The notes below the pieces were generated by a model. It was not told where the DNA came from. It worked only from the letters and a program-made list of their open reading frames with translations, and did no database searches. A stretch of 64,000 nt of DNA from Trichuris trichiura (Eukaryota; Nematoda; Enoplea; Trichinellida; Trichuridae), in assembly GCA_037903355.1 (NCBI GenBank), contig JBAJFE010000038.1:1488001-1552000 (forward strand). Reading direction: 5' to 3'. The stretch's first letter is position 1. Every line of letters starts with the position of its first letter. The position numbers and the translations under genes are program-made. Below are positions 49,201 through 59,600 of this stretch, piece by piece.

Positions 49201-52079
49201 TAGTGAGTAACAAAACCAAAAGGGAATCTGTTCCAATGATTCCACAGCATCAGAACACTTTTCGGTTATTTACGTTATCAGAAGTTACATACCTTCACTG
49301 AGAAAAACAATAATAAAATTGGGTTCACAGGGAATGAAATTTTCGGCACATGACTTTAATAATTTGCAAGCTAATTTAACTATTCAGAGACCAATAGCGC
49401 TTTGCATCACTAGTATTTTTTCAACGTGAGCAGAAATGATGAGATGCAAAGGTGTGCCGTTGCCTGTGTGAACAGTCAGCACTCTTAGGTCGGTTTCTCC
49501 GATAGCCCTCCTGCGCTAGAGATAATTCTGCCAGAGTTCCTCTTATGTGATTCCCAACGGCCCCGCACGGGGCACGGCCCATCGCCCCCTGTGTTCTTTC
49601 ATCGCTCCCCTGGGGCAATATCGCCCACTTTGAGAACCTGTGGTCTAGAGTCTAGACCCAGTTTTTTTCATGGTCAAGGCCGTCAGCGCCCGCTGTGGAC
49701 GTTCCGGCGCGTTTGTGCTCCACAATTTTGATTCTGGATGGAAGAGAAGACCGGGGGGAAGGAGGTGGGAGTATTCTGGTCGGACGTCAGAGTGTAGGGG
49801 CTGCACAAAGTTTTGAGCCGGCTATCCCCTCCCTGTCCCCAAGTCCTCCCTTTTAGCCAATCAACATGTTGTGAAAGCTCCATGCTATCGAAATAATGGC
49901 CTTGGAAGGGTGTGTCCTCCACGGCTCAAAAATGCCCATCAAGCGCTCCCTGGACTTCAAAAGAGACCCCGCTGGGGTATGTTTCCCACCGCGAGAATTA
50001 CTGCTGTACCCGTTCGTGTTTCATGTGATGACTGCACAGCCCATATGGGGCTGTAGCTCAGTGGTAGAGCGCCCGTTTCGCATGCGGGAAGTCCGGGGTT
50101 CAAACCCCCGCAGCTCCAAGCGTTTTGCATTGTCGACACGGCATTTCGTTGTGCAAAATTTAAATTTGTTGTGCAACTTTGTATCTACCTTCCCTAAATA
50201 TTTCTAACTCAGTCGTTATTTTAAAAAGACCTCCGCCGTCAGCTCTGCCTTGAGCCGTCAAGTTTCGGTCCCGCTTAGTCAGTCAGGCGGTGCAGTGAGC
50301 GTCCAACCGACCTTCTGCGACGGCGGCACATTAACAAAAGAGGACCAACGAATAAACAAACGACGTATACCCGTCTGTTTTAAACAAACAGGTTTTAAAC
50401 TCTATTCTTTTCCACGGCTTTGCCTTCTTTCTTCTGTAACCGTCGTTGCCCTCTCCCCTCTTTTTCTTCTTTTCTTTTCTTCTGTGCCCGCGCACACCTG
50501 ATTTTTCTTCTTTTCTTTTTTTTCGTAAGGGTTTTTTTTCGATTTATTCTTCTAAAGTTTTTTTCGCAGAATTTTAAACCCGTCTCTGCCAAAGTTGGTC
50601 GGATGGAGCGGCTTGGAACCATAAAGACCGACCCGGCGGACGGAACAACTACGCTGATGACAGGTCATGTGCAGACCCGAAAGCTTCGTAAAACACGTTT
50701 TTGCAATAAACGTTATGTAGTAAACGCAGTTGACAAATGCACGCAGAAAAGGGTCGTCAAACACTTTATTCTACCGACACAACATGAATCTCTTCACCCC
50801 CTTAGCCCTCCGTGGGTGCTCTTTATATACTCCTTATCCTGGCGGGGGTTGAGCGTCACTTCGTGGGCCAAGTGACATCTGACGGACGTTTCCGGTGACC
50901 GCCCTGCGCGTGTCCTGACGGCTATTTCCGGTGACTACCCTGCGTGTGTCACTTTCAAGGTTTGTCCTGCAGGGATCGTCGCTTTCACCGCCCGTCGTGC
51001 AGGAAGCAGTTTCCGTAATTTCCGTCGCGCTGTTCATCACACGTTAAGTAAACAACGGGTTAAAAATTCTGAGAAAAAACTTTAGAAGAACAAATTAGAA
51101 AAACAGGTTACGAAGAAACGGAAAAAAGAAACTCTTTGGGCGTTAAAATTAATACCATTTGCTTTTTTGCTATCGTGAAGTTCTTTTTTTTCAATGCTCG
51201 AATAATTGTTCTGTTAATAATTTTGCACCTTATATCACTCTTGCTGTCAGGTTAGTCACTTCGCGCAATATTGATTCTTATTGATCATGCTGCTTATTTA
51301 TTAAAAATTGTTCTACTCCCGCCACTTGGGAATTTCCTGTCTGTGCGAGGGATTGTTTTAAGCAGTAACCATCTTGGCAGCGTAAATTTGCCGTAGTTGT
51401 TCTTTCATTTCACAAAACGGCTATCTTTCAGGGTATTACACGACTTTGCTTCCAACCGTACACACATGTTGAGATTAAAAAAATTTTGGAACAACGACTC
51501 GCTGGTTCGACCTTAATCTCTTCGGATGCACTTCAGTTGGTCAGTCGAAAGGTTGCCTCCTTATCCGGTGATCTCCGTCGTGCGCTTGAAATATGTCGTC
51601 TCGCAGTCGACATTGCCTATGAAGAAACAGCTAACCTATCGACTAAGGGAAAACGTTCAAACGCTCAGCAGTTCCCAAAGTTGGATATTGCTCACGTCAA
51701 TGCCGCATTGAATCATACGGCCAGTACTTTAAAGTTCCAGTTTATACGGTAAGATTAACGTTTCAACCGCCCTATATTAATATCTCTGCCTGTTAGGAAT
51801 GCATCTATGCATGAACAATTGCTTTTACGCGCCGCCGTAAGCGAATACAATCGCATAGGTACGGAAGAGATCGCGTTTTCGGCTCTGCTGAAACACTATC
51901 GATCTTTTTGCTCCACTGAATGCCTTGAGACTTTAGGCTATGAACAACTACGCTTCATGATGCAGACTTTTATTAGTGCTGGCATTTTTATGTCCACTAA
52001 TGACATGAACGATCTGAATCGTTGTCTACGTTTTAACATCAACCCAGAAGATTTAGCGACATCATTACGAAAGCAATGA
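37290..52079 (+). CDS. ORC1: ORC1, origin recognition complex subunit 1
   Basis: Large subunit of the origin-binding ATPase. Five exons: 37290-37545, 37994-38243, 38292-38718, 51432-51748 and 51797-52079, all GT-AG with matching phases, 1533 nt, 510 residues. AAA+ motifs: ASAIPKNLPCREQQFQ before the domain, Walker A GVPGTGKT, Walker B VLLMDEVDLL, sensor-like VIAVANTLDFPERV, and, after the long intron, GITRLCFQPYTHVEIKKIL and VSRKVASLSGDLRRALEIC (sensor 2), then a winged-helix end. ISSRV|GITRLCFQPY joins exactly as SSRLGLTRMCFQPY in human. The 12,713-nt intron 3 cuts the ATPase domain. The N-terminal BAH domain of the 861-residue human protein is not seen; exon 1 encodes a basic region that may be incomplete upstream. 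Its stop is 12 bp from the ETNPPL stop. Confidence 0.92.
38778..39350. repeat. Long-arm fold-back element in the ORC1 intron
   Basis: Arms of about 185 bp (38778-38965 and 39165-39350) are about 85% complementary; shared text includes TTTGGCAAAGCTTTCTG and GTGCTTTAAAACGCGGGAGTC. The loop is about 200 bp. A 14-bp direct repeat TGTTTAATCCGTAA flanks it (38766-38779 and 39386-39399). Confidence 0.85.
39739..39964. repeat. Fold-back element with hammerhead-like centre
   Basis: 226 bp; outer arms (about 80 nt each, TTTTTTGGCTTC to GAAGCCAAAAAA) pair almost perfectly. The centre carries a minus-strand CTGATGA core. A direct repeat AGCAATATCACTTTT lies at 39728-39742 and again at 40006-40020. Confidence 0.88.
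39806..39840 (-). ncRNA. Hammerhead-ribozyme-like core
   Basis: Minus strand: CTGATGA, stem II CGGGTC / GACCCG (loop AAGTTCG), AAA and GCTACGG. The opposite arm of the fold-back offers CCGTAGC as stem III partner, and ACCG before the core could pair with a bulged CGGGT after it, the same arrangement as at 1657-1691. Confidence 0.5.
40389..40460 (-). tRNA. tRNA-Ala (anticodon CGC)
   Basis: 72 nt, full cloverleaf: acceptor GGGGCTG / CAGCTCC with one G-U pair, D arm GCTCAGTGGTAGAGC, anticodon stem CCCGC / GCGGG around TTCGCAT, T arm CGGGGTTCAAACCCCCG. A T-run follows on the minus strand. Lies inside the ORC1 intron, antisense to ORC1. Confidence 0.96.
40461..41836. other. ORC1 intron sequence, no feature recognised
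   Basis: Several short frames without similarity. No repeat borders that I can define. Confidence 0.4.
41837..42595 (-). pseudogene. Tigger/pogo transposase relic
   Basis: Minus-strand fragments: ADFVAASTFPEKFKEIVDQK and TALFWKQMPKRTCIPKR (42359-42595) match the Tigger DDE core start, and NAVSECEDLGAIDEEVMDVV with EQLTNEELMQ (41837-42064) matches its C-terminal tail. The catalytic middle is deleted and frames differ, so it is inactive. It belongs to the same superfamily as the MITEs at 26277-26707 and 44458-44540. Confidence 0.85.
42715..42845 (+). repeat. Dispersed repeat, copy 2 (see 1840-1985)
   Basis: Shares TTCTTAATAATTACTCATCC, CATCCGTTGGTAGA and a preceding CCGAAAGCTC box with the copy at 1840-1985. 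The CTGANGA box is lost here. Confidence 0.6.
42943..43014 (-). tRNA. tRNA-Ala (anticodon TGC)
   Basis: Intact 72-nt cloverleaf; anticodon stem TCCGC / GCGGA around TTTGCAT. No obvious T-run in the next 40 nt downstream, so its expression is less sure than for the others. Confidence 0.93.
43164..43235 (+). pseudogene. tRNA-Ala pseudogene
   Basis: 72 nt aligned to the intact copies, but the 3' acceptor strand (CAAATCC) no longer pairs with GGGGCGC and the T and anticodon stems are altered. Confidence 0.8.
43668..43736 (-). pseudogene. tRNA-Ala pseudogene
   Basis: 69 nt, three bases shorter than intact copies; weakened acceptor and anticodon stems. Confidence 0.8.
43899..43970 (+). tRNA. tRNA-Ala (anticodon TGC)
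   Basis: Intact cloverleaf, sense to ORC1, followed by a TTTT terminator at about 43976. Confidence 0.96.
44458..44540. mobile_element. 83-bp pogo-type MITE
   Basis: Termini CAGTAGAACCCCTC and inverted CAGTCTAACCCCTC, flanked by TA on both sides. Confidence 0.85.
44798..44869 (-). tRNA. tRNA-Ala (anticodon TGC)
   Basis: Intact 72-nt cloverleaf, followed on the minus strand by a TTTT run about 15 nt downstream. Confidence 0.96.
44870..46171. other. ORC1 intron sequence, no feature recognised
   Basis: Only a short inverted motif around 46005-46065 (CTTAGGTAAAGGCA with TGCCTTACCTAA). Nothing else identified. Confidence 0.4.
46172..46785. repeat. Long-arm fold-back element
   Basis: Arms 46172-46323 and about 46611-46785 are inverted copies (GCGGCAAATTCCGTTC, GGCCGTTTTGAC and similar blocks). 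One arm plus part of the interior recurs at 36745-37075. Confidence 0.75.
47298..47369 (-). pseudogene. tRNA-Ala pseudogene (CGC type)
   Basis: 72 nt; anticodon loop TTCGCAT retained, but acceptor GGGGAAG no longer pairs with CAGCTCC and the T stem has mismatches. Confidence 0.8.
47931..48673. mobile_element. Non-autonomous hAT element, 743 bp
   Basis: Termini CAGGGGTGGGGAAC and the inverted GTTCCCCACCCCTG, followed inward by GCGGGCCG repeats typical of hAT MITEs. An 8-bp target duplication flanks it with one change: CTCTAGAG (47923-47930) and CCCTAGAG (48674-48681). Confidence 0.9.
48682..49142 (-). mobile_element. Mariner deletion derivative, copy 2
   Basis: Mirror of 25811-26272: begins on the minus strand with TACGAGGGATGCTCAGAAAG, encodes the same truncated helix-turn-helix (VVYEWIRRFRDGR) and ends at the equivalent point, adjacent to the hAT element. 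Confidence 0.8.
49420..50020. mobile_element. hAT-like terminal fragments
   Basis: CACAGGTTCTCAAAGTGGGC (minus strand, about 49626-49645) resembles a hAT end. About 49896-50010 (TCAAAAGAGACCCCGCTGGG, CACCGCGAGAATTACTG) resembles the end of the hAT relic near 59520-59590. No transposase is left. Confidence 0.5.
50047..50118 (+). tRNA. tRNA-Ala (anticodon CGC)
   Basis: Intact 72-nt cloverleaf with one G-U pair in the anticodon stem; TTTT follows at about 50122. Confidence 0.95.
50654..50688 (+). ncRNA. Hammerhead-ribozyme-like core
   Basis: CTGATGA, a hairpin GGTC / GACC, then CGAAAGCTTCG. Centre of copy B. Confidence 0.45.
50716..51041. mobile_element. Solo LTR with 5-bp target duplication
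   Basis: Begins TGTAGTAAACGCAGTTGAC and continues CAAACACTTTATTCTACCGA, clearly related to the LTRs at 27594 and 31691. Ends CATCACA. CGTTA occurs at both borders (50711-50715 and 51042-51046). Solo LTRs arise by recombination between the two LTRs of an element. Confidence 0.9.
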
Positions 52080-52091
52080 GCCGATGTCAAA

Positions 52092-54021
<1,930 letters not shown>

Positions 54022-54503
54022 TGGATACTTGATTGAATCTATGGACAACGGTTACACGGGGAAAAGGACGACAAGTAGGATACGTATTGTGTCTTTAAAG
54101 TTTGCTGTGCAAACAGCAGGCAGCCAGCAACTGCGTGAAAACCACAGGGTCGACTAACGACGACGAAGACTAATCGGCAAGGCGAGCAAATAGCCGCATC
54201 AAAAATACATGTCTGTTAAGCTCGTATAAACATTGGCTGGCAATCTCGTACAATGAGCACGATATGTCATCGAACCCATTCTACCGTCAAGTGACGCATA
54301 ATCTCTACGCTGTGCCAAAGAGAAAAAGGCAAAATTATTTATTGTCACATATGTCAGCAGAACAAGACGTTCACCAGACGGGCGTACTTTATTCACCATA
54401 AAAAATAACAACGCTGCAAAGATCACGGCGTCCGTATCGACGCCAATTCGGCGAGCCTTCAAAGAAAAGATGAGGTCACTTCTGAATGGCGCATCCATCT
54501 AAC
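54022..54503. other. Spacer between CDC50 and ETNPPL genes
   Basis: Should hold the CDC50 3' UTR and the ETNPPL promoter. A 99-codon minus frame at 54199-54498 has no recognisable domain. Confidence 0.45.
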
Positions 54504-55892
54504 TTACGATTGTCCAAACTTAACATGAATGACAAGGAAGACAAGCCCCATGAAGATGCACAATGATCCGACCACAATGTAAGCTATACCAAGGAAGGGA
54601 TTCTTTCCGCCCGCCCACGAAGCATTGCTAATGATGAACCTTTTTCGCCCACCGAACCCAGCGACAGGGTAATCTACGGTAAAGAAGAAAGAAAGCATTA
54701 AACACAATCAAACTACAATAGAGCATTATAAATACTGTAGACGATTTCGACCGTATAGTTGCCTTTTGGCAGTTTGTCGGCGAAACCACCCGTGCCGTGT
54801 ACCACTCTGCTATGAAGCTTGCGAAAGTTGGGTAACGCGGCGGATCGCATCCACACAATTAGCGACTCATTTTGGAATCCACTCTCCTCCTCTACGAAGG
54901 ACAGTTCATCAACAGGTTTAGGCCAATTGGGAGGACTGACTGTTCCTTCGAACGCTACAGCAGATAGCATGTACAATTGCGGCAGCTTCAAAACGAAAAG
55001 ACCCACCCTTCTTCAGCGGCTTTGTCGAAGGATTGCGAAATTTGTGCTCCAAGTCGGATGGCCAAGCAATGCCTTTGAAAGTGATAGGCACCGCTTGCAT
55101 TCCACTTGTGTTCTTGTAATTAAGTAAGAAAGTGTCTGAAAGTAAGGATCATCCCTTCATTTTCCGAATTCTGTTGAACAAAGGCCAACCGTTGAACAGG
55201 CTGTTAGCTATAGCGCCGCAAGGGGCAATTGGCAGCTTGTCTACGTATTGATAAGGAGCGCAGTCGCTGCTAACGTGCTTAGGGTCTCCAAGCAGTTGAA
55301 TGTCGTCTCTTGATTTCACGTATCTTCGATGATTTTGGTAGAACCCGCTCAAACCGTAGTACAAATAGACAGGACTTTCCACGTTGTCGGTAAGCTCGAA
55401 ATTGAGCACGCAACGACAACTTGTTCCTTCTGGTCTCGAGAAATTGGCAATCACATCCTTGCAGGAATTTTGCCCCATTGTACAATCTGTATAGTCAAGC
55501 TCGAACTCTTTTACCTACAAGAAATAAAGGATAAGAAATGTGAAACAACTGACGATCGTCAAGTGGTAAGTGAAAGCAAGAGACAGGTAAACGACGCCGC
55601 ATAGGATAACAATTTATCAAGTGCTGATTACTTACGCTATCGGAGGCCACCAAAAGCACCACGCCAACTGGTACGAAGACAACGCCAATTAAGAAGAACG
55701 TTGGCAAAACGGAGCCGGCTGTCAGAATCGGCTGCCACGCTTTCAATTTCTGCTGCCGAAATTTTGAGTCTGCAAGTAGAAGTATTTATTAGCCATTATT
55801 GTTGTCGTCGTCGTCAAGTGATCGCAAGCTGGCCAATGTGTGAGTGAATAAAACTCACAGGTTTTGCTAACTTGATACTCCCCTTTGACCAT
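54504..55892 (-). CDS. TMEM30A: CDC50/TMEM30 family flippase subunit
   Basis: Obligate partner of P4-ATPase lipid flippases in ER, Golgi and plasma membrane. From an ATG at 55892: [11 protein letters not shown], then [20 protein letters not shown] and the first membrane span ([19 protein letters not shown]). The luminal domain has [74 protein letters not shown] and [14 protein letters not shown], with cysteines placed as in the family. The second span is [17 protein letters not shown] near the end. Introns of 53-62 nt at several joins (for example 54674-54735) were checked and keep phase. Symbol used for family; 30A or 30B is not separable here. Confidence 0.92.
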
Positions 55893-56877
55893 CGACCAAT
55901 GTCCGACAAAATCAGACCGATTGATGATGGCCTGTTGTACAATTACGACCAGTGAAACTATTCCGAAAACAGGTGCACGCGAACAGCCAAACGGAAATCA
56001 GGCAAGCGACATGTTGGGAGCATTGCATTGTCGTTAACGGGTCGTCGTTTCAAGTGGAAATTAATCAGTCGTGTTACAGTCAAGCGTAAAATCAACAATT
56101 GCGCTGCACGCCAGCGGATGAAAAGATAAAAGGGAACACGTGACACACTCCGACGTTGAAACTGCGCACCTAAGGATGAGTTGGATATGTCAACATAAGC
56201 TTTGCTCAAATTTTTTTTCAGAAACAAACTTTCAAGCATAGAGTAAACATTTCGCAGTAATGCTTTTGCTTTATTTTTCGTTTAGACGAACTACTTTTTG
56301 AACTTGGTAAAAAAGAAAATCGTGTTCCGGCAGTTTATACCCGGAAAATTACGGAAGCTTAAGTAAGGTATACGCAATTATGTAAACGGCAAAAATATTA
56401 CGATCAGTATAACGTCGTTCGCCAAGCGCAATGAGCCATCACAACTAGGTTACGTTATTCATGAAATGAGAACAAAGCCTGCGCAAACATTTACCTTCGA
56501 AACAAACGCGGCCGATTGATATCACATTCATTCTTTATTGTTTTTTTACAAGCAAATTTGTACGCACCAATATTCATGCAGCCACTGGTAATTAATCACT
56601 AAGTCACTCTTGATAATAACAATAATAATGAAAGTTCAATAAATCGATTGCATTTATGTTACCAAGTCATATCATCGTTCTCGCACGAAACAATTACCTC
56701 CCACTTCACACGCACGAATTCTATCACGCACGGCCGCAGTACGAACCACTGAAGCACTGAGCACAACTAACCAGCAGAAAGGACGACAAAGTAGTCCTTT
56801 TGCAGTAACATGAGTTTCTTGTAAAAATGTTTTGCGGTTTTTTCAACTCGTTTTTTAAAATAACGTTTAGTGCACAA
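55893..56877. other. Intergenic upstream of CDC50
   Basis: AT-rich. No gene or repeat recognised. Confidence 0.45.
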
Positions 56878-56890
56878 GCGACAAGTGCGT

Positions 56891-56916
56891 AACTTTCAGG
56901 TCACTCTGGGCGTCAG
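56891..56916 (-). ncRNA. Degenerate hammerhead-like core
   Basis: Minus strand: CTGACGC (final A of CUGANGA replaced), hairpin, then GAAAGTTACGC. The replaced base is part of the invariant core, so this copy is probably inactive. Confidence 0.3.
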
Positions 56917-57415
56917 CGCAAATTGCGTCGCCGGTCGGGTCGGTCTTTATGGTTACAAGCCGCTCCGTCCAACCAACTTTGGCAGAGACCGCCGTCATCC
57001 TTTGCAGCGAGCGCCCAATCGACCTTCCGCGACGGCGACAACACTAACAAAACAGTAACAACGAGCAAACTAACGATATGTACCCATCTGTTTTCAAACA
57101 GTTTTAAACTTTCTGTCTTCCCCGTGTCTCTGCCTTCTTTTTTCTGTGCCTTTCGTTGTCCTCTTTTTCTCTTTTCGTGCCCGCTTGAACTTTTTTCTTC
57201 TTTATTCTTAATGGGTGTTTTTTAAAACGTTTTGCCGTCGCAAAAGGTCGGTTGGGCGATCGCTGCACTGCCTGGCTAACTAAGACCTTGTGGGACCAAG
57301 ACTCGATGGCTCAAGATAGAACTGACAGCGGAGGTCTCTGCTAAAGTTAGTCAGGTGTAACTACGAGGATGGCTTGCAACTACGAAGATCAACCCGACGA
57401 GCGGCACGCATTGCG

Positions 57416-57450
57416 CTGATGACGGGTTCTGGAGTGACTCGAAAGCTCCG
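57416..57450 (+). ncRNA. Hammerhead-ribozyme-like core
   Basis: CTGATGA, stem II CGGGTT / GACTCG with G-U pairs, then GAAAGCTCCG. Confidence 0.45.
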
Positions 57451-57889
57451 CATTTAACGCTTTTGCCATAAACGTTTTTCTAAAAACGGGCTGGAAAAAC
57501 CGCTAATTTTTTTTACAAGAAAAGTTTTAAAAAACATCCGTTAAGAGGAACAAAGAAAAAAGATGAGTTTTAAATTACCGAAATTGTACACTTGAAATTT
57601 TGTGCGTTTTTTCAACAGTTCTTCGCCACGCTTTCCGTTTCAGTGAAAACTTGAGGCCGTTCAAGAATTAGTCGTCAAGTTAAAAAAATCCGTAGATTCC
57701 AGGGCACTTTACGTTCCGTCCTCAGCGACGAGTTTTGAACCTCAATGTAGTTAGAATGCCGGAATGAGCTGGGATTTAATTTAAAGCACGGTTTGTTAAC
57801 AGCATAAGGTTCATCTTTAGGCCGGTATGTGGTTTCCACAGTTCCTGTCTTGCGTCCAGTTCCGAATAGCACAAGTTGTTTGAGGAAAC

Positions 57890-59600
57890 AGTCAAGCGGA
57901 AGGCCGTTTGAGCCCCCCTGAGAACGCTTCCGAGCGTCCGGGCCCCCTATTCTGATTGGCCAATTTCTGCGTACCGATTGGCTGAAACGGTTGCAACGCT
58001 AGAAGGTCGACTACAGCTGTACAGATCTATTTCTGCAAACTGTTTTTCGAGAAGTCAACAAGAGCTGCTTGGCTCGCCCAGATGCAATCGAACTAGCCTG
58101 TCGATGTTGGGCTTGATCTAGGTAACTCGCAGACGCAGATCGTCGCGTCTGACTATTTGCAGCTGACTGCTTTTCTTCGTCACTAGGTCCGTAACGATAC
58201 GAAATGCGCGCTCCACTAGACCCGATGGGAAAGACAAATCAGTAACTTTTTTACCACATTCCATACGCCAGGATACAACCTCTGGACTTCTTTCTGTAGG
58301 CAGAACTGCTGATAACCCTGTGACAACTTGGCCTTCAGCTCCACGTTCGACTGCAACTCCAGCAGCTCTTCTTGTAGCGAGATTTCTTTGCCGTCTATAT
58401 TTGTTAGCGGATTGATCACCCAGTCTGGAATCATCATACACAAAATCTTGAAAACGACGTGTGAAATCGTCGTGCAGCGCTTGGAAGTGCTCACAGTACA
58501 ATTCCACGTCCGCTTCAGAGATCCCACCTTCGTTTTCCATTTGGGTGAGACTTTGAAACTGGGAAAACTCGCCCCTTGCAAAGTTGAGCTTGAAGAGAAG
58601 CAGCTTTGACATGAACGCAGAGATGATGGATTTTGTCTTCATCAAGTTCAGGTCGTCTGCCTGGAGCTGCTTATTCATTTCATTATATTTAAAATACAAG
58701 TCTGCTAAGTACGCGATGTCCGCTTTCCGGTTACGCAAGTTCTCGCTCAGCGAAGCGTCCTCCTCTTCAAAAAATTGAAGAATGGATTCGTACAGGACGA
58801 AAAACTTCGACAGGCAAACACCTTTAGATAGCCATCTCACTTCTGTACGCAGAATTAGACGATTAAAGTCCTCGTTATTTTCATCTCATAGTCGTCGAAA
58901 AAGTCTGTCACTGAGTGGATTACTTGTGACCTTGTTTACCGCGTTGATGACATGCCGAAAGGATTCATTCAAACGTGGGCTCAAACGACGGGCTACGAGA
59001 TGCTGCCTGTGCAACACACAATGGATACACAGCACGTTGGGAACCACGATTTTTAGTTACGATATGAATCCCCGCTGACAGCCGAGCATAGCTGGTGCAC
59101 CATCTGTTGCCACGGCTAATATGTTCTGAAGGGGAATAGCTTTTTCCATAAAGAATTCTTCCACTACTTGAAAGATAGATTCACCCCTTCTATCTGTACT
59201 CAATTCTTTCGAAACAGTAATTCTTCTACAAACCGTTCTTCTTTTATAAACCGGATGTAGGCCAGTAAAAGCGATTCATTTCCAGGCAATGTTGATTCAT
59301 CCAATTGCAACGAAAGCTCCGGAGTTAGCATGCATTAAACGGGAATCTATTCCGTAATAAATTTTTGCATTATGAAAGCCTGCAACGTTATCCTAACCAG
59401 TACGCACAATACTTGACCCTCGGACCTCACCTCCCGATGGACTTCAACATGACGGCCCAGGTGGGGCATGTGCCCCACACAGATCAAATGGGCCCCTCAG
59501 CGGGCCCCCTGGCGCTCTGACCCTTCCCCCTGGATTTCAAAAGAGCCCCCCTTGTGGGGCACCTAACCCACCGTGAGAAACACTGGTTTAGACTAAAGCA
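57890..59600 (-). pseudogene. hAT transposase relic (ZBED5-like), C-terminal part
   Basis: The 240-codon frame at 58118-58840 reads RWLSKGVCLSKFFVLYESIL and NRKADIAYLADLYFKYNEMN, the conserved C-terminal half of ZBED5/FAM200-type hAT proteins. Upstream fragments include ELSLQLDESTLPGNESLLLA, AVATDGAPAMLGCQRGF and CCLCNTQ-region text equivalent to the HR(Q/E)LVA motif. At least one stop and several frame changes separate them, and the N-terminal BED part is missing. The 5' border at about 59590 (CCAGTGTTTCTCACGGTGGG on the minus strand) is a hAT terminus. Confidence 0.85.

Larger units (their letters stand above)
50227..51140 (+). repeat. Hammerhead-bearing fold-back, copy B, split by a solo LTR
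   Basis: Left arm (about 50540-50585, AAAGTTTTTTTCGCAGAATT) and right arm (about 51056-51095, AATTCTGAGAAAAAACTTT) are inverted. The centre holds GGTCGGATGGAGCGGCTT, GACCGACCCGG and the CTGATGA core. A further inverted block at 50231-50277 matches 57285-57335. A solo LTR (50716-51041) interrupts it. Confidence 0.75.
56878..57570. repeat. Hammerhead-bearing fold-back, copy C, with two inverted centres
   Basis: A minus-oriented centre (56878-57000: GGTCGGTCTTTATGG, CCGCTCCGTCCAACCAAC, GGCAGAGAC) and a plus-oriented centre (57290-57460) flank a pyrimidine-rich interior. Blocks 57009-57090 recur at 50306-50390. The arms around 57190-57235 and 57510-57560 are inverted (TTAATGGGTGTTTTTTAAAA with TTTTAAAAAACATCCGTTAA). 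Confidence 0.75.

Noticed and set aside
49896..50207. 103-codon plus-strand frame
   Set aside because: Crosses the tRNA-Ala at 50047-50118 and a hAT-like end.
55149..55478. Separate small genes in the CDC50 region (several frames of 80-109 codons)
   Set aside because: They are consecutive exons of one gene; joins at short GT-AG introns restore the family order.
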